Shown: positions 37,415 through 46,900 of the stretch, in pieces | How the letters are laid out: each line of letters begins with the position of its first letter | Position numbering within the stretch: the stretch's first letter is position 1 | Assembly (NCBI RefSeq): GCF_014304815.1 | Contig: NZ_CP047958.1 | Span: 1,674,001 to 1,738,000 of the forward strand | Source: Synechococcus sp. MIT S9220 | GTDB taxonomy: Bacteria > Cyanobacteriota > Cyanobacteriia > PCC-6307 > Cyanobiaceae | DNA: 64,000 nucleotides | Direction: 5' to 3' | The notes under the pieces: model-generated | The model's input: the letters and a program-made list of their open reading frames with translations, nothing else | Told to the model about the DNA's origin: nothing | Databases searched by the model: none | Position numbers and translations under genes: made by a program

Positions 37415-38264
37415 TGCCCTCAGGGTCTCTGTTCTGAGTGAGGCTCTTCCGTATATCCAGCGATTCGCAGGCCGCAGGATCGTGGTCAAGTACGGCGGTG
37501 CAGCCATGGCCCATGCCGAACTGCAATCCGCCGTATTCAGAGACCTGGCGTTGCTCTGCAGTGTCGGAGTTCAGCCGGTTGTTGTGCACGGCGGTGGGCC
37601 AGAGATCAATCACTGGTTGAAGCGACTGGCCATCGCGCCGGAATTCAGAGACGGTTTGCGTGTGACCGACCCTGAAACGATGGACGTGGTGGAAATGGTC
37701 CTGGTCGGGCGAGTCAACAAACAGATCGTGAACGGACTCAACCGACTTGGCGCCAAAGCGGTCGGCCTGAGCGGCAGTGACGACAGTCTGGTTGAAGCCC
37801 GCGCCTGGGGAGATGGCAGCCACGGGATGGTCGGCGATGTGGCCAAGGTCAACCCCGACGTGCTCGAAGCCCTGCTGGAACGCGGTTATGTGCCCGTGAT
37901 CTCCAGCGTGGCCGCCAATCCCGATGGAGTGGCCCACAACATCAACGCCGACACGGTGGCTGGCGAAGTTGCTGCCTCCCTGCAAGCCGAAAAGCTGATC
38001 TTGCTGACCGATACTCCAGGCATCCTGCGCAACCGAGAGGATCCAGGGTCTCTGATCCGTCAGCTGAAGCTTTCAGAAGCCAGGCAGTTGATTCACGAGG
38101 GCGTAGTGGCCGGGGGGATGACACCTAAGACCGAATGCTGCATCAGAGCTCTCGCCCAGGGAGTTTCCGCTGCCCACATCGTGGATGGGCGCGTTGCCCA
38201 TGCCCTGCTGCTGGAAGTGTTCACCGATGCAGGCATCGGCACCATGGTGGTGGGACGCAGCTGA
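37407..38264 (+). CDS. argB: N-acetylglutamate kinase
   Basis: Second step of arginine synthesis, phosphorylating N-acetylglutamate. The 285-residue protein shows the amino-acid-kinase fold: [47 protein letters not shown] and the late [14 protein letters not shown]. The N-terminal helix [12 protein letters not shown] is the hexamerising segment of arginine-sensitive, PII-binding NAGKs, so feedback control by arginine and PII is expected from family knowledge. It overlaps the upstream gene by 8 bases and precedes the DUF3153-like gene by 3. Confidence 0.96.
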   Translation: MDDALRVSVLSEALPYIQRFAGRRIVVKYGGAAMAHAELQSAVFRDLALLCSVGVQPVVVHGGGPEINHWLKRLAIAPEFRDGLRVTDPETMDVVEMVLVGRVNKQIVNGLNRLGAKAVGLSGSDDSLVEARAWGDGSHGMVGDVAKVNPDVLEALLERGYVPVISSVAANPDGVAHNINADTVAGEVAASLQAEKLILLTDTPGILRNREDPGSLIRQLKLSEARQLIHEGVVAGGMTPKTECCIRALAQGVSAAHIVDGRVAHALLLEVFTDAGIGTMVVGRS

Positions 38265-38267
38265 GGG

Positions 38268-39359
38268 ATGAGCACAGGGCTTGCGGCAGCCGAACGGGCA
38301 CTCGAACGGGGTGATTACGGCCTGTGCCTACGCCTGCTGGAACCGCTCGCCGCCGCCAACCCGATCACTGAACCCGAAGGAGCTGCCATCCGCATGGTGA
38401 TGGTGACGGCCTGGATGGGACAGGGCGATGAACGCAAAGCGATCGCCACCTGTCGTCTGCTCACACGCTGCAAGGATCCTGATCTACGCAACCGGGCTCG
38501 TCAGTTGCTGAGTGTGCTCGAGGCTCCAAGCCTTGAGCGTCCTGCTCGCTGGTCGATGCAGTTACCGACGCTGGACATGGCTCCCCGCATGGGGAAAGGG
38601 AGCCCCAGCAGCAGCCGACGGCGCAAGCCCACTCCACCCCCTCCTCCACCAACCGGTCCCACCCAGGCCCCATCAGCAGGTTTTGCCGTGCTGGTTCTGA
38701 CAGTGCTGCTCGGGCTGACCTTGTTGCTCAGCGGATGCGTGCGCGTCAAAGCAGAGATTGATCTGGCGGGTCCCGATCGCCTGGCGATGAGCTGGCGGAT
38801 CAACAGCCTCAGTGGCCACAGTCTTCCCTGGCAGCAGAACTTCGCCAAGGCGCTGCGTACCGAAGGCCTGAACTGGACAGTGCAGAAAGACCGAACGGGC
38901 TCTCTCAACCTGATCAGCCCCACCCTGGGATCCGACCAGGCCGCCAGGCTGATGCGCAGCAGTGTGGAGCTGGCTGGACGCAGCGCGGGCGTGACCCTTC
39001 CCAAACCCGACCTGTCAATCGTGGAGAGAAACTGGTTGATCGGAGTGCAGCAGCAACTGAATCTGCGCCTGGACCTCTCACCCCTCGGCGAGTTCCCCGC
39101 AGGAGATCTGCAGGTCAGCATCACCCCTGTCCATGACCTCCAACAGGTCAACAGCAGTCCCATGACCGGTCGGTTGAAGGGGGATGTTCTGCTCTGGGTC
39201 CTCGACAGCGGCAGCGTCAATCAACTGCAGATCCGCCGCTGGCAGTGGAGCCCGCTCGGGCTTGGCACTGTGCTGATCGGACTGCTGCTGCTGCTGAGTT
39301 TTCTGCTGCAGTCCATGCGCGTGCGACTCGGCTTCGGCTATCCCGAGCTGCCGTCCTGA
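38268..39359 (+). CDS. TPR-like and DUF3153-like fusion membrane protein
   Basis: A 363-residue protein in three parts. Residues 1-85 look like TPR/SEL1-type helices (AAERALERGDYGLCLRLLEPL, MGQGDERKAIATCRLLTR). A proline-rich linker (six prolines near residue 124) leads to a hydrophobic helix with a lipobox-like LLSGC at Cys157, and the region after it resembles the DUF3153 domain of cyanobacterial lipoproteins. A second helix (GLGTVLIGLLLLLSFLL) is near the C-terminus. A lipobox in mid-protein would not be processed in the normal way, so it may be a remnant of a fusion. Function unknown. Confidence 0.7.
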   Translation: MSTGLAAAERALERGDYGLCLRLLEPLAAANPITEPEGAAIRMVMVTAWMGQGDERKAIATCRLLTRCKDPDLRNRARQLLSVLEAPSLERPARWSMQLPTLDMAPRMGKGSPSSSRRRKPTPPPPPPTGPTQAPSAGFAVLVLTVLLGLTLLLSGCVRVKAEIDLAGPDRLAMSWRINSLSGHSLPWQQNFAKALRTEGLNWTVQKDRTGSLNLISPTLGSDQAARLMRSSVELAGRSAGVTLPKPDLSIVERNWLIGVQQQLNLRLDLSPLGEFPAGDLQVSITPVHDLQQVNSSPMTGRLKGDVLLWVLDSGSVNQLQIRRWQWSPLGLGTVLIGLLLLLSFLLQSMRVRLGFGYPELPS

Positions 39360-39360
39360 T

Positions 39361-41652
39361 TCAAAGCTGCAGAGGATCCGGGTCAACGGCAAGGGAAACA
39401 TCTTTGGGGAGCCCTTCCCAAAGACCGGTACCGGGGGGCAGGGGGATCTCACTGTCCTGGGGACCATGGAGAAGCAGCTGCCAGCGACTGCGGCCCGCCA
39501 CCCGAGCCACAGGCGCAGGTGCAGGACCCAGCAGTTGCCAGCCTGCAGCGGCACAGCCTGCACGGATCCGTTCAGCCAGCAGGGTTCCCGCAGTCGCCGT
39601 ATCGCTCGCGGACTCTCCCGAAAGGCGAATCAGGCAAGCCCGCGCGAAGGGAACCAATCCGGCTTCGCGGCGCAGGGTCGATTCCTCCTCCAGAAAACGT
39701 TCGTAACGACCATCCACCAGGTGTCGGATCACTGGGTGGTCAGGGCTGTAGGTCTGAACCAGCACCTCACCGGGCTTTTCCGCGCGCCCAGCCCGGCCAG
39801 CGAGTTGAAGCAGAAGTTGCAGGCACTGCTCTCCAGCCCTCAGATCGGGTCGATGCAAAAGACCATCGGCGGCAAGCACTGCTGCCAGAGTCACGCGTGG
39901 CAGGTCCATCCCCTTGGCCAGCATCTGCGTTCCGACCAGCACATCGGCCTCACCCTCCGCAAACTGGTCCAGCAGTCTGCGGTGGCCATCACGACCGCCT
40001 GTGGTGTCGCGATCGAACCGCAGCAGTCGCAGGTCACTGAGTTCCTCGCCAAGACGCTCCAACACCCGTTGTGTGCCTGCACCAAAGGGTTTGAACGCCA
40101 GGGAACCGCATGACGAGCATGCGGGTGTTATGGGTGCTCGATGGTCACACCAATGACAGCGCAGCCACTGCTGCGCGCCCCGACTGCCGTGAACCGTGAG
40201 AGGAACGTCGCAATGGGGACACATCACCACCTCTCCGCAGCTGCGACAGCTCAGAAAGGTGCTGTATCCACGCCTCGGCACCAGCACGACAGCCTGCTCC
40301 CCTTTCTCTGGGAGCTGTGCCAGCCGATCCATCAGGGCACGACTGATCAAGCGTTTATTGCCCTCTGCTAATTCATGCCGCATATCGATGATCCGGACAG
40401 GTGGCAGTGGCTGGCTGGAAATCCGCGAGCGCAGCCGTGCAAGAACCAAAGATCCGTGAGGCTGGAGACGACTCCAACTCTCGAGCGAAGGTGTCGCGCT
40501 GCCAAGCAGCAGACGGCCGCCCTGCAGCTTGACCCGCTCTGAAGCCATGACCCTGGCGTGATAGCAGGGCATGGGTGAGTCCTGCTTGTAGGAGTTGTCA
40601 TGTTCTTCATCCAGCACCAAAAGGCCTAGCGGGCGCAGGGGAAGAAACACAGCGGAGCGCGTGCCCACCACCACCACGGGATCGCCGCTCTCGAGACAGC
40701 GACGCCAGGTGCGAACCCGCTCACGGGGGGTACAACCGCTGTGATATTCCAGAACCCTCTCTCCGAAACGATGACGGCAACGATCCACGAGCTGGGGAAT
40801 CAGGCCGATCTCGGGAGTGAGCAGCAGAACGTGACGGCCAGCCACCAGCTCTGCTGCTGCCAGCTGCAAGTAGACCTCGGTCTTGCCGGAGCCGGTGATG
40901 CCCCAGAGCAGCAGACCTCCACCCTCAGGAAGTGATTGAAACCTGTCGACCACAGACTGTTGCTCATCGGTTAGCGAGCGCGGTGACTCCAGCTCAGCAG
41001 CCCTGGCTGCTGACTGGTCTGATGCACGAGGGCCGCTCTCCGATTTGCGTTGCCGGCGGATCAGGCCCTTGCTCTCCAGGCTCTTGACCGTGCCCGACTG
41101 AAACCCCTCCGCCAGCAGGTCACGCTGCCAGGCGCCACCGCCTCGGCGTTCGAGCTCTGTAAGCAGTGCGCTCTGCCTGGTGGCCTTCGGAAGAGCAGAG
41201 GGATCAGCAGCCTCAAGCCGCTCAATCCACCAGAGCTGGCGCAAGGCAGGGGCAGAACCGGGCCGTTGGCCCAGCCATCCCGGAGGCAATGCCGCCTTGA
41301 GCATGCGAAAGGGACTGGTATGACAAAGGACCGCCATCGCATCGAGCCATGACCGCCAGGATGGGTCGACTGCAGCGCGCTGCACCAGCTCTTCAACGGG
41401 GTTGAGCTGTAGACCATCGCTGTCAGCAGAATTCGCCTCTGCTGTGATCAATCGGCAGCCCGTGACCAACCCCTGCAGTCGACGACCTCGCAGCCGGACC
41501 GCCACAAGATCACCCAATCCCACGCCGAGACTCAGGCTGTCGCAATAGCTAAAAGTACGCCCGTCACGACCGGCCTCCAGCCAGACATCGACTTCCGAGA
41601 ATGACTGCGCGGCAGGAGGACTGGAGGATTGGTTAACAGGGGTTGCCGACAT
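39361..41652 (-). CDS. priA: Primosomal helicase PriA
   Basis: Restarts stalled replication forks. The 763-residue SF2 helicase has an N-terminal 3'-end-binding region, a Walker A motif in LLWGITGSGKTEVY, the DEEH box, the PGTGLWEGLP-type C-terminal region, and two zinc-binding groups (LSCRSCGEVVMCPHC and RCHWCDHRAPITPACSSCG) that supply eight cysteines. An ATG at 41652 is preferred over GTG at 41655. It ends one base after the DUF3153-like gene and diverges from rpoD; its start lies inside the putative rpoD -35 region. Confidence 0.95.
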   Translation of the reverse strand: MSATPVNQSSSPPAAQSFSEVDVWLEAGRDGRTFSYCDSLSLGVGLGDLVAVRLRGRRLQGLVTGCRLITAEANSADSDGLQLNPVEELVQRAAVDPSWRSWLDAMAVLCHTSPFRMLKAALPPGWLGQRPGSAPALRQLWWIERLEAADPSALPKATRQSALLTELERRGGGAWQRDLLAEGFQSGTVKSLESKGLIRRQRKSESGPRASDQSAARAAELESPRSLTDEQQSVVDRFQSLPEGGGLLLWGITGSGKTEVYLQLAAAELVAGRHVLLLTPEIGLIPQLVDRCRHRFGERVLEYHSGCTPRERVRTWRRCLESGDPVVVVGTRSAVFLPLRPLGLLVLDEEHDNSYKQDSPMPCYHARVMASERVKLQGGRLLLGSATPSLESWSRLQPHGSLVLARLRSRISSQPLPPVRIIDMRHELAEGNKRLISRALMDRLAQLPEKGEQAVVLVPRRGYSTFLSCRSCGEVVMCPHCDVPLTVHGSRGAQQWLRCHWCDHRAPITPACSSCGSLAFKPFGAGTQRVLERLGEELSDLRLLRFDRDTTGGRDGHRRLLDQFAEGEADVLVGTQMLAKGMDLPRVTLAAVLAADGLLHRPDLRAGEQCLQLLLQLAGRAGRAEKPGEVLVQTYSPDHPVIRHLVDGRYERFLEEESTLRREAGLVPFARACLIRLSGESASDTATAGTLLAERIRAGCAAAGWQLLGPAPAPVARVAGRSRWQLLLHGPQDSEIPLPPGTGLWEGLPKDVSLAVDPDPLQL

Positions 41653-41671
41653 CACATGTTTTTCTTAAGAT
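41643..41671 (+). promoter_or_regulatory. Predicted sigma-70-type promoter upstream of rpoD
   Basis: TTGCCG (41643-41648) and TAAGAT (41666-41671) are separated by exactly 17 bases, a good sigma-70 layout. A start near 41679 would give the rpoD mRNA a leader of about 280 bases. The rest of the 302-base priA-rpoD interval has no gene; I see no other strong element in it. The call rests on hexamer match only. Confidence 0.45.
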
Positions 41672-41957
41672 ACAGATGTTGGACAGCTCAACAGCTGTTG
41701 TCGGAACAGAGCAGAGTTCCGTCCAGTGGGAAGACACGAAGCTCGAGCCAGGGTTCATCCCGTCGGCCGACCGGTCTGCGAACGCCCCTGACAGCCCTGC
41801 CCCAGCCCAAAGCCCACCAATTGATTCTCGATCACTTCTTAGTCGTCTACCCCTCTGTTTGGGGCAGATCTGTAAGCCGTGATGCGCCTCCAGGCCGAGC
41901 TTGGTTGCGTTTTAGTTGACTGCGTTAGTTCCGTACACCCTCACCATCCCAATCCCC

Positions 41958-43385
41958 ATGAGTCCTGCTGCGAGCAAGTCAGCTCAGCCCACCGCTGCAG
42001 CGCCCAAGACGGCCTCTTCCAAAGCGGCGGCGTCCAAGGCGGCTCCATCCATCGTGATGCTGGCGGATTCCAAAGGTCTGGCGAAGGGTGTGAGCAAGAA
42101 GACCAAGTCGGAGTCCAAGACTTCAACTGCAAAGTCGTCTGCAACGAAGGCCGCCGCGAAATCGAAACCGGCCACCAAGAGCAGCGCAGCCAAGAGCGGG
42201 ACAGCAGCCAAAAGCACAACAGCTGCCAAGACGACCAAGACAACGAAAAGCGCAAAAACCTCTGCTGCGGCAACTAGTGCCAAGAGCAAGGCCGCTGTCA
42301 AGCCCGCTGATCTTGATGCTGCCGCTGATCAGTTGCTGGCCAAGACCTCCGGCAACCCTTCTGCAAGCAAGGAGGAGAAAGCCAAAGCAGACGCCAAGGC
42401 AAAGGTTTTGGCGAGCATCAAAGTTGGCCCCAAAGGGGTCTACACCGAAGATTCCATCAGGGTTTACCTGCAGGAGATCGGCAGGATCCGCCTGTTGCGC
42501 CCAGACGAAGAAATCGAACTGGCCAGAAAAATCGCCGATCTTCTCTACCTCGAGGAGCTGGCGGCTCAGTTCGAAAGCGACAACGGCCGCGAACCTGACA
42601 ACAAGGAGTGGGCGGCATTGGTGGAGATGCCGTTGATTCGTTTCCGCCGCCGACTGATGCTCGGCCGTCGGGCCAAGGAAAAAATGGTTCAGTCGAACCT
42701 GCGTCTTGTGGTGTCAATCGCCAAGAAATACATGAATCGGGGCCTGAGCTTCCAGGACCTCATCCAGGAAGGCAGTCTGGGCCTGATTCGTGCCGCGGAG
42801 AAATTTGACCACGAGAAGGGCTACAAATTCTCCACTTACGCCACTTGGTGGATTCGCCAGGCCATCACACGGGCCATCGCTGATCAGAGTCGAACGATTC
42901 GCCTCCCGGTTCACCTCTACGAGACCATTTCCCGCATCAAGAAGACCACCAAAGTCCTCAGCCAGGAGTTTGGCCGCAAACCGACGGAAGAAGAGATCGC
43001 AGAATCAATGGAAATGACCATTGAAAAGCTGCGCTTCATCGCCAAGAGCGCCCAGCTTCCGATCTCCCTTGAGACTCCCATTGGCAAAGAAGAGGATTCC
43101 CGCCTTGGCGACTTCATCGAAGCCGACATCGAGAATCCGGAGCAGGACGTCGCCAAAAACCTCTTACGTGAGGATCTGGAAGGCGTGCTGGCCACCCTCA
43201 GTCCGAGAGAGCGCGACGTTCTACGCCTGCGTTATGGCCTTGATGATGGACGCATGAAAACCCTTGAGGAGATCGGCCAGATCTTTGATGTCACCCGTGA
43301 GCGGATCCGCCAGATCGAAGCCAAGGCATTGCGCAAGCTGAGGCATCCCAACCGGAACGGGGTCCTGAAGGAATACATCAAGTGA
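41958..43385 (+). CDS. rpoD: Principal RNA polymerase sigma factor (group 1)
   Basis: Housekeeping sigma-70. The 475-residue protein opens with a low-complexity Lys/Ala/Ser-rich stretch of about 125 residues, then region 1.2 ([16 protein letters not shown]), region 2 ([50 protein letters not shown]), region 3 and region 4 ([34 protein letters not shown]). All are group 1 type. The first ATG with family-like sequence is at 41958; an in-frame TTG at 41916 exists. A strong terminator follows the stop. Confidence 0.95.
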   Translation: MSPAASKSAQPTAAAPKTASSKAAASKAAPSIVMLADSKGLAKGVSKKTKSESKTSTAKSSATKAAAKSKPATKSSAAKSGTAAKSTTAAKTTKTTKSAKTSAAATSAKSKAAVKPADLDAAADQLLAKTSGNPSASKEEKAKADAKAKVLASIKVGPKGVYTEDSIRVYLQEIGRIRLLRPDEEIELARKIADLLYLEELAAQFESDNGREPDNKEWAALVEMPLIRFRRRLMLGRRAKEKMVQSNLRLVVSIAKKYMNRGLSFQDLIQEGSLGLIRAAEKFDHEKGYKFSTYATWWIRQAITRAIADQSRTIRLPVHLYETISRIKKTTKVLSQEFGRKPTEEEIAESMEMTIEKLRFIAKSAQLPISLETPIGKEEDSRLGDFIEADIENPEQDVAKNLLREDLEGVLATLSPRERDVLRLRYGLDDGRMKTLEEIGQIFDVTRERIRQIEAKALRKLRHPNRNGVLKEYIK

Positions 43386-43412
43386 TTGCATCACAGCAGC
43401 TCTCAGATCAAT

Positions 43413-43441
43413 AAAAAAGGAGGCCATTGGCCTCCTTTTTT
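43413..43441. terminator. Bidirectional rho-independent terminator after rpoD
   Basis: A perfect 13-bp stem (43413-43425 pairing with 43429-43441, A6GGAGGCC with GGCCTCCT6) closed by the three-base loop ATT. A run of six T on one side and six A on the other lets it work for rpoD on the plus strand and for the minus-strand gene at 43470-43922. Confidence 0.95.
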
Positions 43442-43469
43442 ATTGGAATCTTCCTCAGGCCTCAACCAT

Positions 43470-43922
43470 TCAGTGCGACTCAATGCTGTCGGTAAATTCC
43501 TGAAATGCCTTCTTCAAGCGCTCAACGGGCGTTTCCGATGGAGGACATTCCTGGTTCGTGGAACGGGTATAGGCCTGAAGAATGCGTGCTTCAGGTTCTA
43601 GCAGTGCTGCGACTGCAGCCTTAAGCATCACAACATTGCGCTGAGGCGTTAAGCCAGCCAGATAGGAGTGCAGGGACCACGGTCCTGAGTCATCCTGCTT
43701 TTCCAGCCGCAGGGGCCGGATCAACTGATAAGCCCGATCGCCATCGGAATCAGTGGTCTGCCTGAGGCGTGCCACCAGCATCACCCCGCTCGTTAGCAAG
43801 ACCAGTCGAATCGATCCCTCACTCAACAAAGGCAAGAAAGGTACCGATTCATCCGCCTGAGCCAAAGAGGAGCCGGCGGATGACTGGCTCAGCTTCACCC
43901 CGTTGACCACAGGACCAGGCAT
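43470..43922 (-). CDS. Conserved picocyanobacterial protein, unknown function
   Basis: A 150-residue soluble protein. The central part (FLPLLSEGSIRLVLLTSGVMLVARL, then AYQLIRPLRLEKQ) reads as beta strands, and the C-terminal half is helical (VVMLKAAVAALLEPEARILQAY, ERLKKAFQEFTDSIES). No family recognised. It ends next to the bidirectional terminator and diverges from hemC across a 164-base promoter region. Confidence 0.6.
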   Translation of the reverse strand: MPGPVVNGVKLSQSSAGSSLAQADESVPFLPLLSEGSIRLVLLTSGVMLVARLRQTTDSDGDRAYQLIRPLRLEKQDDSGPWSLHSYLAGLTPQRNVVMLKAAVAALLEPEARILQAYTRSTNQECPPSETPVERLKKAFQEFTDSIESH

Positions 43923-44086
43923 TGCGACCCTCGAAAACGCCTAGATCGTAAAGCTGCTCGCCTTGGAGAGTGGGCGATGCCGCTGAGCTGGAAGGCCTGG
44001 AAGCGACCGCGGGCCTGCATTCTGTGAAATCTTGAACGGAACTGGGCCTTCGACTCCGTAGGCTGAATGGCTGTTTCAACGTGCCC

Positions 44087-45040
44087 ATGGCTCTCGAGCA
44101 ACTGCGCATCGCCTCCCGCCGCAGCCAGCTGGCCATGGTGCAGACCAACTGGGTGAAAGCCGAACTAGAGAAAGCACACCCAGGCCTGGCGATCTCGGTG
44201 GAGGCCATGGCCACTCAGGGCGACAAAATCCTGGATGTGGCCCTGGCGAAAATCGGCGACAAGGGCCTGTTCACCAAGGAACTGGAGGCCCAGATGCTGG
44301 TGGGTCGAGCGGAGATCGCCGTGCATTCGCTCAAGGATCTACCCACCAACCTGCCCGATGGTCTGATGCTCGGTTGCATCACAGAGCGGGAAGATCCCGC
44401 GGATGCCCTGGTTGTGAACAGCAAGAACGCTGATTACACCCTGGAAACACTGCCGGAGGGATCCGTCGTCGGCACCAGCTCATTGCGCAGATTGGCTCAG
44501 CTGCGGTACCACTTCCCCCATCTTCAGTTCAAGGACGTTCGCGGCAACGTCATTACCCGACTCGAGAAACTGGATGCTGGTGGCTACGACTGCCTGATCC
44601 TCGCGGCGGCAGGCCTGAGTCGACTCGGATTCGGAGATCGGATCCACCAAATCATTCCTGGCCACATCTCACTCCATGCCGTGGGACAGGGAGCACTGGG
44701 CATTGAATGTGTCACAGACAACAAAGATGTTCTCAACATCATTCAAGTGCTTGAGCATGGCCCCACCAGCGGACGATGCCTGGCGGAGCGGGCTTTCCTC
44801 CGGGAACTTGAAGGCGGCTGCCAGGTGCCGATCGGAGTGAACAGCCGCATTGATGGCCATGAACTGGTGCTCACCGGGATGGTGGCCAGCTTGGATGGCA
44901 AGCGAATGATCCGTGATGAACGCCGTGGCCCCCTCGGCAATCCTGAGGATGTGGGCCTGAAGCTCGCAGCAGACCTGAAATCTCAAGGTGCAGGCGAGAT
45001 CCTGAAGGAAATCTTTGCCTCGGTTCGCCCCGAAGCCTGA
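44087..45040 (+). CDS. hemC: Hydroxymethylbilane synthase (porphobilinogen deaminase)
   Basis: Joins four porphobilinogens into hydroxymethylbilane for heme and chlorophyll. The 317-residue protein has the family signatures [36 protein letters not shown] and [13 protein letters not shown], and the dipyrromethane-cofactor cysteine in [12 protein letters not shown] (near residue 246). The ATG at 44087 is the family start; a GTG two codons upstream is in frame. It converges with the L,D-transpeptidase gene. Confidence 0.96.
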   Translation: MALEQLRIASRRSQLAMVQTNWVKAELEKAHPGLAISVEAMATQGDKILDVALAKIGDKGLFTKELEAQMLVGRAEIAVHSLKDLPTNLPDGLMLGCITEREDPADALVVNSKNADYTLETLPEGSVVGTSSLRRLAQLRYHFPHLQFKDVRGNVITRLEKLDAGGYDCLILAAAGLSRLGFGDRIHQIIPGHISLHAVGQGALGIECVTDNKDVLNIIQVLEHGPTSGRCLAERAFLRELEGGCQVPIGVNSRIDGHELVLTGMVASLDGKRMIRDERRGPLGNPEDVGLKLAADLKSQGAGEILKEIFASVRPEA

Positions 45041-45046
45041 CAAAAA

Positions 45047-45586
45047 TCAGCGGGTGATCATCACTGGCGTGCCCACGTCCACCAGCTCGTAAAGCTTCTG
45101 GACGTGGGCATTGAGCATGCGGACGCAGCCATTAGACACCGCCGCGCGGATTTTCACCCAATGAGGCCAGGGGGTTCCATGAATTCCGAATTGGTTGGGT
45201 CCCTGCTGTAGGAAGCCGATCCAGCGATGCCCAAGTGGGCTCGCAGGCCCTGTCACAGGATGAACCCGGCCGGATTTCGTGCTTTCGTACTGAGGATTGA
45301 CAAGCTTGGTCTCGACCCGGAACACACCCGTCGGAGTTGGAGTCTTGGGATCACCAATCGCCACAGGCCAGCGCCCGATGGACTCACCAGCGCGGATCAC
45401 ACTGATGCGTCGCTGCTTGAGATCGAGGTGAATGCTGGTCTCAGCATTCACGGAATGCACTGTCGCTGAAGCAAACAACGGTGTCTGCAGCTGAGGCGAA
45501 GCAACCGCTGGACCCGATGCAGCCAGAGCCAAGGAAACGGCCCCAAAAGCCGCCAGGGAAGAACAGCCAACGCACTTGAGACGCAT
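45047..45586 (-). CDS. L,D-transpeptidase (YkuD domain), exported
   Basis: A 179-residue protein with a signal peptide (LAAFGAVSLALAASGPAVA, cleaved near residue 30) and a YkuD-type L,D-transpeptidase domain. The catalytic motif HGTPWPHWVKIRAAVSNGCVRM contains the conserved His, and the nucleophile Cys in SNGCVRM. It probably makes 3-3 peptidoglycan cross-links or anchors proteins. The ATG at 45586 puts the signal peptide at the N-terminus; the frame extends further to 45646. Confidence 0.88.
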   Translation of the reverse strand: MRLKCVGCSSLAAFGAVSLALAASGPAVASPQLQTPLFASATVHSVNAETSIHLDLKQRRISVIRAGESIGRWPVAIGDPKTPTPTGVFRVETKLVNPQYESTKSGRVHPVTGPASPLGHRWIGFLQQGPNQFGIHGTPWPHWVKIRAAVSNGCVRMLNAHVQKLYELVDVGTPVMITR

Positions 45587-45721
45587 TACTAGACAGCCAA
45601 GACTCACTGGTCTCAACGTATCCACTGGTCGGAGGAAAAACCGCACACCAGTGGAGGACTTTCTGAAGAAACCTCTTCAATCCATCACTGACTGCAGCAA
45701 AGCCTGCGGCGTCCCGCCTCT

Positions 45722-46210
45722 TCAGGGCAGCACCGAAAAGGCAAACCAGAGCAGACAAACAGCAAAGGCAAGATTGATGAGATGGCGTCCTGCTCTCAGA
45801 TGCTGAGGATTGCGCTCACGGTCAAAAAGATGCAACACCGCGGCCTGCAGCATGTAGATGCCGAACACCAGGATGAGCGAACCAAGAGTCATGGTTCCCC
45901 AGTCCAGACACGAGGCGACCAAAGCGACCACACCCCAGGCGAGATTGGCGAATCCCACCTCGATCTGGAAATCATTGCGCTTGCCGAGATCCCAGCCCAT
46001 CCGCACCGCATCGCTGCGATGAAACACGGCATGACGGACGAATGACAACAGCCCCACACCACCAACTGACCAGAGCGCTACCCACTGAACGGCAGCAGCA
46101 ATCTGGCCTGAAGACAGGGCATTAAATCCAAAGAAGAGACCGATGCCACCCACAATCCAGGTGACTTGCATCAGCACCTTGGCAATCCGGGGATGGGTGG
46201 GCAGCATCAT
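45722..46210 (-). CDS. Four-helix membrane protein, unknown function
   Basis: A 162-residue integral membrane protein with four hydrophobic segments (VLMQVTWIVGGIGLFFGF, WVALWSVGGVGLLSFV, FANLAWGVVALVASCLDW and SLILVFGIYMLQAAVLHLF) and a fifth near the C-terminus (INLAFAVCLLWFAFSVL). No named family is certain. The ATG at 46210 is chosen; a TTG at 46237 would overlap the pyrophosphatase stop by 4 bases (TTGA). It sits downstream of the second pyrophosphatase on the same strand. Confidence 0.65.
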   Translation of the reverse strand: MMLPTHPRIAKVLMQVTWIVGGIGLFFGFNALSSGQIAAAVQWVALWSVGGVGLLSFVRHAVFHRSDAVRMGWDLGKRNDFQIEVGFANLAWGVVALVASCLDWGTMTLGSLILVFGIYMLQAAVLHLFDRERNPQHLRAGRHLINLAFAVCLLWFAFSVLP

Positions 46211-46233
46211 GTTGAACTCGCAGAACGCGTAGA

Positions 46234-46821
46234 TCAATCCACGAGCTTGGGATCGATCTCAGCCAGATAACGAGCCTCACAGGTCTTGATGATCTCAATG
46301 GCTTTGTCGGTACCGAAGAATCCGTTCACGGTGCAGGTTCCTGGCTTCTTCAGATCCTTGTAATGCTCCCAGTAATAGGTGGTTTCCTTTTTCCAGTGAT
46401 CACCAAGATCCTCAAAGCTCTTGATGTGATCCATGCGCTTGTCATCAGCCAGCACAGCGATGACTTTGTCATCAACCTCACCACCATCATCAAAGGTCAT
46501 GATGCCGATGATTCGAGCTTCAACGATCGAACCTGGCACCAGAGGCTCAGTGACATTGACGATCTCAATATCAAGTGGATCTCCGTCCTCATCCCAGGTC
46601 CGAGGAATGCAGCCGTAAGCGAAGGGATAGGCCAGAGAGGAATAACCAACCCGATCCAACTTCAGATGACCGGTCTCGGTGATCAGCTCGTACTTGTTGA
46701 TCGTGTTCGAGTTGAGCTCCACGATCGTGTTCAGACGCAACTCGGATTCGTCAGCAAAGGCCGGCAGCACATGCAGCAGGTTCGGCATGCTGCGGCTCGG
46801 AGCCTGGTCGAGATTGGCCAT
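46234..46821 (-). CDS. Inorganic pyrophosphatase, family I (second copy)
   Basis: A 195-residue pyrophosphatase with the motifs NKYELITETGHLKLDRV, YPFAYGCIPRTWDEDGDPLDIEIV (family I metal site) and a late YYWEHYKDLKKPGT. It is the picocyanobacterial type, clearly different in length and sequence from the 170-residue copy at 28.8-29.3 kb. The extra N-terminal segment MPNLLHVLPAFADESELRLN is typical of this group. The ATG at 46821 fits the family start (MANLDQAP). Confidence 0.93.
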   Translation of the reverse strand: MANLDQAPSRSMPNLLHVLPAFADESELRLNTIVELNSNTINKYELITETGHLKLDRVGYSSLAYPFAYGCIPRTWDEDGDPLDIEIVNVTEPLVPGSIVEARIIGIMTFDDGGEVDDKVIAVLADDKRMDHIKSFEDLGDHWKKETTYYWEHYKDLKKPGTCTVNGFFGTDKAIEIIKTCEARYLAEIDPKLVD

Positions 46822-46900
46822 GGAAGACGGCGTTCGGAGCGGTGATATTACGAGCACGTCTCAACGCAGGCTGATTCAGCACAAAGCTCGGGCCAGAGGG

